Origin: Streptomyces sp. NL15-2K
GTDB taxonomy: Bacteria; Actinomycetota; Actinomycetes; Streptomycetales; Streptomycetaceae
Direction of reading: 5' to 3'
NCBI RefSeq assembly: GCF_030551255.1
Contig: NZ_CP130630.1
Span: 6,305,501-6,369,500 of the forward strand
Length of the DNA stretch: 64,000 nucleotides
Shown here: positions 43,836 to 52,253 of the stretch, piece by piece
How positions within the stretch are numbered: the first letter of the stretch is position 1
How the letters are laid out: each line of letters opens with the position of its first letter
Position numbers and translations under genes: made by a program
Notes under the pieces: generated by a model
What the model saw: the letters and a program-made list of their open reading frames with translations, nothing else
Database searches by the model: none
Told to the model about the DNA's origin: nothing

Positions 43836-44560
43836 ATGCGCATTCATCGTACGACGCCCACGCGCTCCTCTTCCGTCTTCTCCAACGCTCTCCTCCGCGA
43901 CCGGAGCATCTCCTGGTGTGCGGTCGGCGTACTGACGTACCTATTGAGCCTCCCGAACGAGGCCCTCGTCACCATCCGCCCGCTCGCGGACCGGCGCAAG
44001 GAGGGGCGGGCCCGGATCGCCGCCGCCCTGCATGAGCTGGAGGAATCCCGGTATCTGCAGCGGGTTGTGCACAAGATCCGGAAGAGACGGGCCAACTCTT
44101 CACCGTCTACGAGGTGTTCGACACTCTGTACGAGGACGAGCCACCGACGGGTGATTCTCAAGAGGCCCGGAACCTGGCCTCCGGCGAGTCGGAGATCGCC
44201 TCGCCGGGCGATCTCCCTTCGGGAGAAATGACCGGGGAGCAGGGACCTCCCTCCGGCGCCGCCGAGGCGTTGCGGCTCGCGCCGCTGGTGGAGGAGTGGT
44301 GGGAGGCGGGCGCCGGCAGCGCCCAGATCCGGGCGGCCCTGACCGACGGGCTGCCGCGCCGCCTGTACTCGGCCGCCGCCATCGTCGAGAACCGTCTGCA
44401 ACGCAAGCGCCCTTCCGGGGCGGGGGCGCCCGAGCCGGTCACGACCGTCGAGGCCGAGCTCCGCAGGCCCGGCGCCGCCGCGTACCGCGAGGCCGCGTGG
44501 CGGGCGGCGGGTGGCGGGATCGCCCGTGCGCTGCCGAGGGGGCAGGCGGCGCCCGCGTAG
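43836..44560 (+). pseudogene. Frameshifted helix-turn-helix protein, relative of the gene at 58723
   Basis: Two frames together make one protein. The first (43836 to ~44080) encodes SNALLRDRSISWCAVGVLTYLLSLPNEALVTIRPLADRRKEGRARIAAALHELEESRYLQRVV, a winged helix-turn-helix. The second (~44078-44560) continues as EETGQLFTVYEVFDTLYEDEPP and ends with PLVEEWWEAGAGSAQIRAALTDGLPRRLYSAAAIVENRL. The join is near 44070-44085, where a single-base loss would account for the shift. The C-terminal segment parallels LAAEWLSRGATPNDITRALTDGLPPDV in the intact gene at 58723. This family is common in streptomycetes; role unknown. A sequencing error is possible. Confidence 0.7.
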
Positions 44561-44666
44561 GCCCGCCCGTGATGACCCGCGAAGACTCCCGGCCGCACAC
44601 CCGTGTCGTCGGGTCAACCCAACCGAGAGGAACGCGATGACCGCATTGCTCGAACGGGCCGAGACG

Positions 44667-44683
44667 GTATACCGCAGGTATAC
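44667..44683. promoter_or_regulatory. Operator overlapping -10 of toxin-antitoxin promoter
   Basis: GTATACC, gca, GGTATAC: a perfect 7-3-7 palindrome. The right half contributes to TATACT (44679-44684), 6 nt before the antitoxin ATG. A typical place for autorepression. Confidence 0.72.
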
Positions 44684-44690
44684 TGCCGTC

Positions 44691-44954
44691 ATGGCTGACA
44701 CCACCGTCAAGGTCGACCCCGCTGTCCGTGACCGCCTCATGGTGCTCGCCCGCGAGCGCGGCATGACCATGCGTGATCTGATCGCCGAGCTGGCCGGAGC
44801 CACGCCCACGCAGGAGGAGTTGCGGAAGCGGTACGAGGAGACCAAGGCGTACTGCGAGACGCACTTCGGTGTGACGCTCACGGACGAGGACCACGACAGG
44901 GTGGAGAAGGTCTGGCAGGACCTTGAGGCCGGTCGGCCCGTGGACAGCCTGTGA
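44691..44954 (+). CDS. Antitoxin-like ribbon-helix-helix/VapB-type protein
   Basis: An 87-aa protein: DTTVKVDPAVRDRLMVLARERGMTMRDLIAELAG is a ribbon-helix-helix-type N-terminus (beta strand plus two helices), followed by a helical C-terminal part with ETHFGVTLTDEDHDRVEKVW that would wrap a toxin. The ATG at 44691 is preferred because a TATACT -10 and palindrome end just before it (leaderless). An in-frame ATG at 44637 with GAGAGG upstream would add 18 residues and place the operator inside the gene. It overlaps the toxin gene by GTGA. Confidence 0.78.
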   Translation: MADTTVKVDPAVRDRLMVLARERGMTMRDLIAELAGATPTQEELRKRYEETKAYCETHFGVTLTDEDHDRVEKVWQDLEAGRPVDSL

Positions 44955-45364
44955 GTGCGGCACGGCCGGGGTCGACCGGCGTCGTGTTCGACGAGTCCGC
45001 CCTGCTGGCTCTGGGGTCGGGGAACTCGCTCGCCTCGCAGTTCGTCGCGAACACCGAGCACGGGCCGACACGGCACGTCTACGTTCCCGCGCTCTGTCTG
45101 GCGGCCGCGGACGGTATGCGTAAGGGCCTCGCAGAGCACGTGGGCGCTCTGCCCGCCGTCGAGATCGTCGAGCTGGACTTCGCGGGTGCGTCCACGGTGG
45201 GCGCCTTGCTGCGCGACGGCGTGGAGTGGCGACTCGGCCACGCCATCCACCTGTCCCGGCCGACGGTCGACTGGCCGGACGGTCGGCACGTCGTGACCGT
45301 CGACCCGGACAGGTACGCCGACATGCCGCTCGTACGCACGATCAGGCTGCCTCACCAGCGCTGA
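44951..45364 (+). CDS. PIN-domain-like toxin of a type II system
   Basis: A 137-aa protein with a PIN-like start (GVVFDESALLALGSGN, first acidic residue) and later acidic positions in VEIVELDFAGASTVGALL and VVTVDPDRYADM. It partners the overlapping antitoxin gene (4 bp, GTGA). PIN toxins are RNases. The similarity is at motif level, and the usual four-acid set is only partly clear. A sequence-to-profile search would settle it. A hairpin terminator follows. Confidence 0.65.
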   Translation: MSAARPGSTGVVFDESALLALGSGNSLASQFVANTEHGPTRHVYVPALCLAAADGMRKGLAEHVGALPAVEIVELDFAGASTVGALLRDGVEWRLGHAIHLSRPTVDWPDGRHVVTVDPDRYADMPLVRTIRLPHQR

Positions 45365-45371
45365 CCCGAGT

Positions 45372-45398
45372 GAGGGCACTCGCCCGGCGGGCGCCCTC
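45372..45398. terminator. Hairpin between convergent genes
   Basis: GAGGG/CCCTC and CGCCC/GGGCG stems with a 4-nt bulge, 8 bp after the PIN-like gene and 39 bp from the convergent gene's stop. Confidence 0.65.
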
Positions 45399-45436
45399 CC
45401 CGCGTACTGCGGACCCCTCGGCCGAAGGCGTACCCG

Positions 45437-46087
45437 TCAGCTGAAGATGATCATCGACCCCTGCGCCAGACTCCGCGTAGCCGCCGCATGCAGCCCCAGC
45501 CACACGTGCCGCTCGCGGGAGAAGGGGCTGGGGTCGTAGGGAGCGGGTACGGCAGGCTCCTCCAGCTCCGTGGGGCCCAGCGGAGCGTCCGGTGGTGCCG
45601 GGGGGTTGGCCGGGTCGATGCCGAGCGAGGGGCCCACGAACTCCAGTTCCCGCAACAGTGTCTGGGACGAGCCCAACGGGCCGCCGCCCGCGAGGAGTTC
45701 GTCGTTGGAGAGCGGGTGCGGGAAGTCGACGGGGACGTACGCGCCCGCGTGGTCGTAGTGCCAGACGAGGTGCGACTGCTTGGCCGTCGACTCGAACATC
45801 TCCAGCAACTGCTCGTAGTCGCCGCCCAGTTCGTCCACCGGCGTCACCGGCAGCCCGCACACCTGGAGCAGGTAGGCGCGGCGCAGGAAGTGCAGCGCGT
45901 CGTAGTCGAAGCCCGCCACCGGGGCGACCTCGCCGGACAGTCCCGGCATGTACTGGTACACCGGCACCGGCGGGAGCCCGGCCTCGGCGAGCACCTTGTT
46001 GTACTGCGCGAGTTCCTCGGCGAACGGGTTGTCCGGGGTGTGGCACAACACGTCCACAAGCGGCACCAGCCACAGGTCACAGGCCAA
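45437..46087 (-). CDS. Uncharacterised protein, 216 aa
   Basis: I do not recognise a family. The sequence is aromatic- and Pro-rich: LWLVPLVDVLCHTPDNPFAEELAQYNKVLAEAGLPPVPVYQYMPG, later KQSHLVWHYDHAGAYVPVDFPHPLSNDELL. No membrane segment or signal. The start is a TTG at 46087 supported by GAGGAG 7 nt upstream. A run of 25-bp tandem repeats lies immediately upstream (46133-46250). It is on the same strand as the GntR regulator and the aminotransferase further upstream, with which it may share regulation. Confidence 0.72.
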   Translation of the reverse strand: MACDLWLVPLVDVLCHTPDNPFAEELAQYNKVLAEAGLPPVPVYQYMPGLSGEVAPVAGFDYDALHFLRRAYLLQVCGLPVTPVDELGGDYEQLLEMFESTAKQSHLVWHYDHAGAYVPVDFPHPLSNDELLAGGGPLGSSQTLLRELEFVGPSLGIDPANPPAPPDAPLGPTELEEPAVPAPYDPSPFSRERHVWLGLHAAATRSLAQGSMIIFS

Positions 46088-46132
46088 AGGTCAGCTCCTC
46101 GGATACTCGCGGCGCGCGGTTGTTGTCACAGG

Positions 46133-46250
46133 GGTCAGGACAGTGGTCAGAACATGTGGTCAGGACCGGGGTCGGAACATGTGGTCAGGACCAGGGTCGG
46201 AACATGCGGTCAGGACAGTGGTCAGAAGATGCGGTCAGGACAGTGGTCAG
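46133..46250 (-). repeat. Four and a half 25-bp tandem repeats
   Basis: Copies start at 46133, 46158, 46183, 46208 and a partial at 46233. Unit ggtcaggacagtggtcagaa + catgt, with a few substitutions. It lies between the GntR gene and the uncharacterised gene, in the latter's 5' region. Confidence 0.88.
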
Positions 46251-46339
46251 GGCAGGGTAATCGGTACGGCCATCAGCGCGCTGCGGTCGTGCACAGTGCG
46301 CCGCAAGTCGTGCAGGTCCCATACCCGACCGCGTTCCGC

Positions 46340-47041
46340 TCACCCGGCGGCGAGCCCTTCGATCAGCGCCAGGGCGTGCGCGTTGTACTCGGCGACGATC
46401 GACCGGGCGCGCGCGGTGTCGCGGCACGCGAGGGCGTCCACCAGCTCGGTGTACCCGCACCACAGCCGGCCACGCAGTTCGGTCAGCCGGCGCAGGTGCT
46501 GCACGGTGCACACCCAGGTCTGCACGCGCAGCCGCTGCAGGAAGTCGGCGAGGTAGGGGTTGCCGAACTGGGTGCTCAGCTCGCGCCAGAAGCGCAGGTC
46601 GTAGCCGATCAGGACGGTGAGGTCACCGGCGGCGGCCGCGCGCTGCGCCTCCTCGCCGCGTCGGCGCACTCCCGCGACGGCGTTGGCGGTACGGGGGTCG
46701 TCGAGGTCCCGGTAGCCCTTGTGGCCGCTGTCCAGCGCCAGGAACATCCCCTCGATGACCAGGCTGCGGGCGTCGAGCATGCCCCGGAAGTCCTCCACGG
46801 AGTACTCGTGCACGCGGAAGCCCCGGTGCTGGTCGGCCTCCAGCAGCCCCTGCGCGGACAGGTCGACCAGCGCCTCGCGCACGGGCGTCGCCGAGACGCC
46901 GTACTGCTCGGCGATCTCCTTCACCGTGAACTCCTGCCCCGGTTGCAGCCGCCCGGCCAGCACCTCGTCGCGAAGCGCGTCGGCGATCTGCTGCCGCAGG
47001 GTGCTGCGGGTCACAGCGGCGTTGCCGCTGGTGCCGGGCAT
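46340..47041 (-). CDS. GntR-family regulator, FCD (FadR) type
   Basis: A 233-aa protein with a GntR winged helix (LRQQIADALRDEVLAGRLQPGQEFTVKEIAEQYGVSATPVREALVDLSAQGLLEADQHRGFRV) and an alpha-helical FCD effector domain containing FWRELSTQFGNPYLADFL and WCGYTELVDALACRDTARARSIVAEYNAHAL. It is probably a repressor responsive to an amino or organic acid. Upstream, 47075-47105 contains repeated gtacacgtacgtacacgtat sequence and a tatatgt patch that may be its own operator/promoter. A class III aminotransferase gene lies next to it and is a candidate target. Confidence 0.88.
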   Translation of the reverse strand: MPGTSGNAAVTRSTLRQQIADALRDEVLAGRLQPGQEFTVKEIAEQYGVSATPVREALVDLSAQGLLEADQHRGFRVHEYSVEDFRGMLDARSLVIEGMFLALDSGHKGYRDLDDPRTANAVAGVRRRGEEAQRAAAAGDLTVLIGYDLRFWRELSTQFGNPYLADFLQRLRVQTWVCTVQHLRRLTELRGRLWCGYTELVDALACRDTARARSIVAEYNAHALALIEGLAAG

Positions 47042-47207
47042 GGTCGGGGCGTCTCCCTCGTCGCGATCGGGTGGCGTACACGTACGTACACGTATATGTC
47101 TACGAGCACGCCACCTTACGCGTTCGAGTCGCCCCGGTACCTGCTACTTACGCCCTCCCTGAATCGGGCGTACCCACCGGCTCGTCCGGCCCCGGCCCCG
47201 CGGCCGT

Positions 47208-48563
47208 CTACTCCGTGTACTCGTCCGCCACCGACAGCGCCGCGTCCAGCGCCGCCAGCCCTTCCTTCAGCTCCGCCTCGCTCACGTTGCACGGCGGCAC
47301 GACATGCGTCCGGTTCATGTTGATGAACGGCCACAGCCCCTGCTTCTTCGCGGCGGCCCCGAAGGCGGCCATCGCGGCATTCGCGTCACCGGCCGCGTTG
47401 TACGGCACCAGCGGCTCCCGCGTCTGCCGGTTCTTCACCAGCTCGACGGCCCAGAACATGCCGACGCCCCGCACCTCGCCCACCGAAGGGTGCCGTTCGG
47501 CCAGCTCACGCAGCGCCGGCTCGACGACGGACGCGCCGAGGTTCGCCGCGTTCTCGACGACGCCCTCCTCGGCCATGACGTTGATCGTCGCGACGGCCGC
47601 CGCACACGCCAGCGGATGCCCGGAGTACGTCAGCCCGCCCGGGTAGGGCCGCTTGCCGAAGGTCTCCGCGATCGCCGGGGAGATGGCGACACCGCCGAGC
47701 GGCACGTACCCGGAGTTCACGCCCTTCGCGAAGGTCATCAGGTCCGGTACGACGTCGAACAGATCCGCCGCGAACCACGTACCGGTCCGTCCGAACCCGG
47801 CCATGACCTCGTCCAGGATGAAGACGATCCCGTACTTGTCGCAGATCTCGCGGACCCCGGCGAGGTAACCCGGCGGCGGGATCATGATCCCGGCCGTGCC
47901 CGGAATCGTCTCGAGGATGATCGCGGCGATCGTCCCCGGCCCCTCGAAGGCGATCGTCGTCTCCAGGTGCTCAAGGGCTCGCGCGCACTCCTGCTCCTCG
48001 GTCTCGGCGTAGAAGCGGGAGCGGTAGAGGAAGGGCGCCCAGAAGTGCACGACACCGGCCGCGGCACCGTCGGAGGCCCAGCGGCGGGGGTCACCGGTGA
48101 GGTTGATCGCCTGCTGGGTGCCGCCGTGGTACGAGCGGTACGCCGACAGCACCTTCGGCCGCCCGGTGTGCAGCCGGGCCATCCGTACCGCGTGCTCCAC
48201 GGCGTCGGCACCGGCGTTGGTGAAGAAGATCTTGTCCAGGTCGCCGGGTGTCCGTTCGGCGATCAGTCGTGCCGCCTCCGACCGGGCCTCGATCGCGAAG
48301 GCGGGCGCGAAGGTGGTCAGCGTCGCGGCCTGCTCCTGTATCGCGGCGACGACCTTCGGGTGCTGGTAGCCGATGTTGGTGTAGACGAGCCCGCTGGTGA
48401 AGTCGAGGTACCGCTTGCCGTCGTAGTCCCAGAAGTACGACCCCTCGGCGCCTGCGACGGCGAGCGGGTCGATGAGCTCTTGCGCGGACCAGGAGTGGAA
48501 GACGTGCGCACGGTCCGCGGCCTTCACGGCGGCGCCGACTTCGGGGTTTGGCTGAGGGGTCAT
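47208..48563 (-). CDS. Class III aminotransferase
   Basis: A 451-aa PLP enzyme of the omega-amino-acid:pyruvate / GABA-type group. Visible: FWDYDGKRYLDFTSGLVYTNIGYQHPKVV, FFTNAGADAVEHAVRMAR, the phosphate-loop region SYHGGTQQAIN, ILDEVMAGFGRTGTWFAADLFDVVPDLMTFAKGVNSGYVPLGG with Lys280, and YSGHPLACAAAVATINVM. Substrate could be beta-alanine, taurine or a pyrimidine-derived amine. ATG 48563 fits, with TACGCT 7 nt upstream, so it may be leaderless; the longer open frame is not conserved. It diverges from the DJ-1/MarR operon. Confidence 0.87.
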   Translation of the reverse strand: MTPQPNPEVGAAVKAADRAHVFHSWSAQELIDPLAVAGAEGSYFWDYDGKRYLDFTSGLVYTNIGYQHPKVVAAIQEQAATLTTFAPAFAIEARSEAARLIAERTPGDLDKIFFTNAGADAVEHAVRMARLHTGRPKVLSAYRSYHGGTQQAINLTGDPRRWASDGAAAGVVHFWAPFLYRSRFYAETEEQECARALEHLETTIAFEGPGTIAAIILETIPGTAGIMIPPPGYLAGVREICDKYGIVFILDEVMAGFGRTGTWFAADLFDVVPDLMTFAKGVNSGYVPLGGVAISPAIAETFGKRPYPGGLTYSGHPLACAAAVATINVMAEEGVVENAANLGASVVEPALRELAERHPSVGEVRGVGMFWAVELVKNRQTREPLVPYNAAGDANAAMAAFGAAAKKQGLWPFINMNRTHVVPPCNVSEAELKEGLAALDAALSVADEYTE

Positions 48564-48632
48564 GCGCCCGAGCGTAAATGTCCGGGATGCGGACGCGGTA
48601 TCGGCGTCCTGTCTGTGGACGGTGGGTTTCCG

Positions 48633-48695
48633 CGACAGGTTGTCGAAGAGCCCATCAGTTGACAGGGCGCTGTCGAAATGACAGGATGCTGTCAT
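48633..48695. promoter_or_regulatory. Three tandem GACAG-type palindromes
   Basis: Palindromes at 48633-48645 (CGACA ggt TGTCG), 48661-48674 (GACAG ggcg CTGTC) and 48678-48695 (ATGACAG gatg CTGTCAT), the last ending 33 bp before the DJ-1 gene. They are probable operators of the MarR regulator encoded in the same operon and may also affect the divergent aminotransferase. Confidence 0.7.
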
Positions 48696-48728
48696 CTAGG
48701 GAGATGGTGACAGCCCGAGGAGGCAACC

Positions 48729-49337
48729 ATGAACCGCAAGCCCGTGTATCTCGCCGTCTACGACACGCTCGCCGACTGGGAGACGGGGCACGCGACGGCC
48801 TATCTCGCCCGCGCCGGATACGAGATCCGGACGGTCGGCCCGACCCGCGAACCGGTGACCTCCGTCGGCGGCCTGCGCATCCAGCCCGACCTGGCCCTGG
48901 ACGACGTACGGCCTGAAGACAGCTCCCTGCTGATCCTCCCGGGCGCCGATCTGTGGGACACAGGTGACGACCTGGCCCCCGTCGCCCGCAAGGCCCGCGC
49001 CTTCCTGGACGCCGGCGTGCCCGTCGCCGCCATCTGCGGGGCCACCGCCGGGCTCGCGCGCGAGGGCCTGCTCGACGACCGGGACCACACCAGCGCGGTC
49101 TCCTTCTACCTGGCCGCGACGGGCTACGGCGGCGGCGAGCGGTACGTCGACGCGGACGCCGTGACCGACCGGGGCCTGATCACCGCCGGACCCACCGAGC
49201 CCGTCGCGTTCGCCCGCGAGATCTTCGGTCTCCTCGGGGTGTACGAGGGGGAGGTGCTGGACGCCTGGTACCGGCTGTTCCACGACTCCGACGCGGAGGC
49301 GTACGCCGTACTGGAGAAGGCGGGGACGCGGCAGTGA
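48729..49337 (+). CDS. DJ-1/PfpI family protein
   Basis: A 202-aa class-I glutamine-amidotransferase-like protein. The nucleophile elbow is VPVAAICGATAGLAREGLLD with the reactive Cys, and LLILPGADLWDTGDD carries the conserved Gly/Asp segment. Such proteins act as chaperone/deglycase, isonitrile hydratase or peptidase, and specificity is not clear here. It overlaps the MarR gene by GTGA and has three palindromes upstream, suggesting stress- or electrophile-responsive regulation. CCGAGGAGG provides a strong ribosome site. Confidence 0.88.
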   Translation: MNRKPVYLAVYDTLADWETGHATAYLARAGYEIRTVGPTREPVTSVGGLRIQPDLALDDVRPEDSSLLILPGADLWDTGDDLAPVARKARAFLDAGVPVAAICGATAGLAREGLLDDRDHTSAVSFYLAATGYGGGERYVDADAVTDRGLITAGPTEPVAFAREIFGLLGVYEGEVLDAWYRLFHDSDAEAYAVLEKAGTRQ

Positions 49338-49816
49338 GCCGGGAGCGTCAGGACCTGCTCAGCCGCAGCGCGCTCGGGGTCTTCCGGCTGAACGGCCAGT
49401 TCCTGGCCGTGGCGGAGGAGTTGGCGCGCCCGGCCGGTCTGACCGCCGCCTGGTGGCAGGTGCTGGGCGCGGTGCTCGGCGAGCCGCTGCCCGTGTCCGG
49501 CATCGCCCGCGCGATGGGCATCACGCGGCAGAGCGTGCAGCGCATAGCCGACCTGCTGGTGGACAAGGGGCTCGCCGAATACCGCCCCAACCCGGCCCAC
49601 CGCCGCGCGAAGCTCCTGGCGCCGACGGGGGAGGGGCGGGCGGCGGTGTCCCGGATCAACCCCGGGCATGCGGCGTTCGCCGACCGGCTGGTGGAGGCGT
49701 ACGGGGACGAGGCCGAACTGGCGGACGCCGTACGGGTCCTGGAACGGCTGTCGAAGGTGCTGGACGAGGTGGGTCCGCCTGTTACGGAACCGATCGAGCC
49801 CGTTACGGAACCGTAG
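49334..49816 (+). CDS. MarR-family transcriptional regulator
   Basis: The 160-aa protein has a MarR-type winged helix: LTAAWWQVLGAVLGEPLPVSGIARAMGITRQSVQRIADLLVDKGLAEYRPNPAHRRAKLLAPTGEGRAAV. The C-terminal helix dimerises; the tail ends in a TEPIEPVTEP repeat. It overlaps the DJ-1 gene by 4 bp, and is likely the autorepressor acting on the GACAG-N4-CTGTC sites upstream of the operon. Confidence 0.9.
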   Translation: MSRERQDLLSRSALGVFRLNGQFLAVAEELARPAGLTAAWWQVLGAVLGEPLPVSGIARAMGITRQSVQRIADLLVDKGLAEYRPNPAHRRAKLLAPTGEGRAAVSRINPGHAAFADRLVEAYGDEAELADAVRVLERLSKVLDEVGPPVTEPIEPVTEP

Positions 49817-49895
49817 ACGACGCCCAGGTCACCGCGCGGTGGGCCCGCACTATCCTCGGGCTGTTGCTGACGTGTGGGGGGAAGGCGGCGCGGCC

Positions 49896-52106
49896 ATGGA
49901 GAAACTGGGGCCGGGGGATCCGCAGCGCATCGGCTCGTACCGGCTGCTGGCGCGGCTCGGGGCGGGCGGGATGGGGCAGGTGTACGTGGCCCGGTCGGAC
50001 CGGGGGCGTACGGTCGCCGTCAAGCTGGTGCGGGAGGAACTGGCCGCGCAGGACGAGTTCCGGGCGCGGTTCCGGCAGGAGGTGCGGGCCGCGCGGCGGG
50101 TCGGCGGGTACTGGACGGCGCCGGTGCTGGACGCGGACACGGAGGCGGCGGTGCCGTGGGTCGCCACGGGGTACGTCGCCGGGCCCAGCCTCCAGCAGGT
50201 CGTGGGCCACGACCACGGGGCGCTGCCGGAACGCTCGGTACGCATCCTGGCGGCGGGGCTGGCGCACGCGCTGGGGGACATCCACGCGGCCGGGATCGTC
50301 CACCGGGACCTCAAGCCGTCCAACGTGCTGGTGACCATCGACGGCCCCCGGGTCATCGACTTCGGTATCGCGCGGGCGTTGGAGACGGTGACGGACGGCG
50401 GCCTCACCCGCACCGGCGCGCTCGTCGGTTCGCCGGGCTTCATGGCGCCGGAACAGGTGCGGGGCGACCGCATCACACCGGCCTGCGACATCTTCTGTCT
50501 CGGCTCGGTCCTCGCCTACGCGGCCACCGGCAGACTCCCCTTCGGCACGGCCAACAGCGGCGTCCACGCCCTGATGTTCCGCATCGCCCAAGAGGAACCG
50601 GACCTTCAGGGCGTCCCCGAGGGCATCGCCGACCTGGTCCGCGCCTGCCTGAGGAAGGACCCGACGGCAAGACCGTCCCTGCACCACATCCTGGACCGCA
50701 CGGGTGCGGAGGACACGGTGTCCGGGGGCCGCTCCAGGGAGCCGTGGCTGCCGAGCGCGCTGGTGGCGCAACTGGGGCGGCATGCGGTGCGGTTGCTGGA
50801 TACGGAGGACCCGGAGGCGGATGGTGCGTCGGGGGCGCCGGACGACGGTGGCGTGCCTGCCGGAGGGCCGGCTCCCGCCGGGCCGGGAAGCGGTTCGGCC
50901 GTGCCGCCTGGAGTCCCCGCCTCCGCTGGGCCGGGAAGCGGTTCGGCCGCGCCGCCCGGAGTCCCTGCCCCCGCTGGGCCGGGAAGCGTCCCCGCCGCAC
51001 CACCCGGCGTCCCCGCCTCCGCTGGGCCGGGAAGCGGTTCGGCCGTGCCGCTCGGAGGGCCGGCTCCCGCTGGGCCAGGAAGCGTCCCCGCCGCACCACC
51101 CGGCGCCCCCGCCCCCTCGCCCGAACACGCCCCCGCCGCCGACGACTCCGCCCCGGCCGCGACGCCGGGCCCGCCCGCTCCCGGCCCGCCCGGTGGCGGT
51201 GCGCGGCTGGATCACCTGCCCACCCTCGTCACCGGGCCTGGCGGTCCGACGCCCCCGCCGGGCCCAGGCGCCCCGCCCGCGGCCGGTGCCCCCGGCGGCT
51301 CTCCCGCCGACCCGGCGTACGGCTACCCCCAACAGCACCCGCAGCCCTCCGCGTACGGCCACCCGCAGCAGCCCGGCACCGCACCTTGGCCGGCCGCGCC
51401 CGGAACCCCCGGCGCCCCCTCGCCGTACACCCCGTACGGCAGCCTCGGCCCCACCCCGCCCTACGGCCCTCCACCCTTCGGGACCCCGCCCCACGGCCCC
51501 ACCAGCCCCCAACAGCCACCCCACACAAACGCCCGTTCCACCGCTCTGCTCGTCCTCATCGCCCTCGTCGTCGCGCTCGCCGCGGGCGGATCGGTCTACG
51601 CGCTGATGAGCGGCGGCGGTGACAAGCAGGCCGTTGGCACCGCGTCCCCCTCCACCAGTGACCCGGCGAACCCCGAGCCCAGCACACCCGAACCGACGTC
51701 CCCCGCATCCCCGACCCCTTCCCGGCCCACCACCTCCGCCCCCGCCGACGGTGTGATCCCGGCCGCCTACCTCGGTACCTGGACCACCACGATCGACAAC
51801 GCCGACGGCCGGCACACCCGCCGACTCACCCTTCGGCAGGGCAAGGTGGGTGACACGGTCCTCTACCTGGTCGCCGACGGCCCCGCCGCGGGCGGCCTCA
51901 CTTACCACTGCCTCTTCGAGGCCGACCTGGCCGAAGCCCCCAGCGCGAACGGCCCGTTGCGGATCGGCCCGTCCACCATGACGAACTGGCAGCCCCGCTC
52001 TCCCTGCGGACCGGGCGAGGCCACCGAGATCACCCTGCTCCCGGACGGCAGGCTCCAGCGCGTGAACACCACCACCGACGAGAAGCTGACGTACACCCGC
52101 CAGTGA
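49896..52106 (+). CDS. Membrane Ser/Thr protein kinase
   Basis: A 736-aa Hanks-type kinase. Gly-rich loop LGAGGMGQVY (21-30), ATP-binding Lys43, catalytic HRDLKPSN (His136), DFG (Asp155-Gly157), activation segment with TRTGALVGSPGFMAPEQV. Residues ~300-545 are a long Pro/Ala/Gly-rich linker including about six ~20-residue repeats (PAGPGSGSAVPPGVPASAGP type) and a Tyr/Pro/Gly/Gln region. One membrane helix lies near 547-570, and an external domain of ~165 aa ends the protein, with no PASTA repeats. Its ligand is unknown. The ATG has GGGGGGAAGG upstream. Confidence 0.9.
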   Translation: MEKLGPGDPQRIGSYRLLARLGAGGMGQVYVARSDRGRTVAVKLVREELAAQDEFRARFRQEVRAARRVGGYWTAPVLDADTEAAVPWVATGYVAGPSLQQVVGHDHGALPERSVRILAAGLAHALGDIHAAGIVHRDLKPSNVLVTIDGPRVIDFGIARALETVTDGGLTRTGALVGSPGFMAPEQVRGDRITPACDIFCLGSVLAYAATGRLPFGTANSGVHALMFRIAQEEPDLQGVPEGIADLVRACLRKDPTARPSLHHILDRTGAEDTVSGGRSREPWLPSALVAQLGRHAVRLLDTEDPEADGASGAPDDGGVPAGGPAPAGPGSGSAVPPGVPASAGPGSGSAAPPGVPAPAGPGSVPAAPPGVPASAGPGSGSAVPLGGPAPAGPGSVPAAPPGAPAPSPEHAPAADDSAPAATPGPPAPGPPGGGARLDHLPTLVTGPGGPTPPPGPGAPPAAGAPGGSPADPAYGYPQQHPQPSAYGHPQQPGTAPWPAAPGTPGAPSPYTPYGSLGPTPPYGPPPFGTPPHGPTSPQQPPHTNARSTALLVLIALVVALAAGGSVYALMSGGGDKQAVGTASPSTSDPANPEPSTPEPTSPASPTPSRPTTSAPADGVIPAAYLGTWTTTIDNADGRHTRRLTLRQGKVGDTVLYLVADGPAAGGLTYHCLFEADLAEAPSANGPLRIGPSTMTNWQPRSPCGPGEATEITLLPDGRLQRVNTTTDEKLTYTRQ

Positions 52107-52137
52107 CGAACCACCCGCCAGTGACGAACCACCCGCC
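52096..52137 (+). repeat. 18-bp tandem repeat over the kinase stop
   Basis: Two exact copies of cccgccagtgacgaacca plus the first six bases of a third. The TGA in the first copy (52104-52106) ends the kinase. Confidence 0.85.
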
Positions 52138-52253
52138 CCCGCAACCCCGTTGAACGTCCGGCGAACTTCCTTCGACCAAACCGGAATACGCCCTCGCACC
52201 GCCGTACGGTGTGACCCCACGATCCGGCTCGGGGAGTTGCGGGGGCACCCAGG

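Noticed and set aside
46133..46250. Possible CRISPR array
   Set aside because: The 25-bp units are directly adjacent with no unique spacers, and no cas gene is present.
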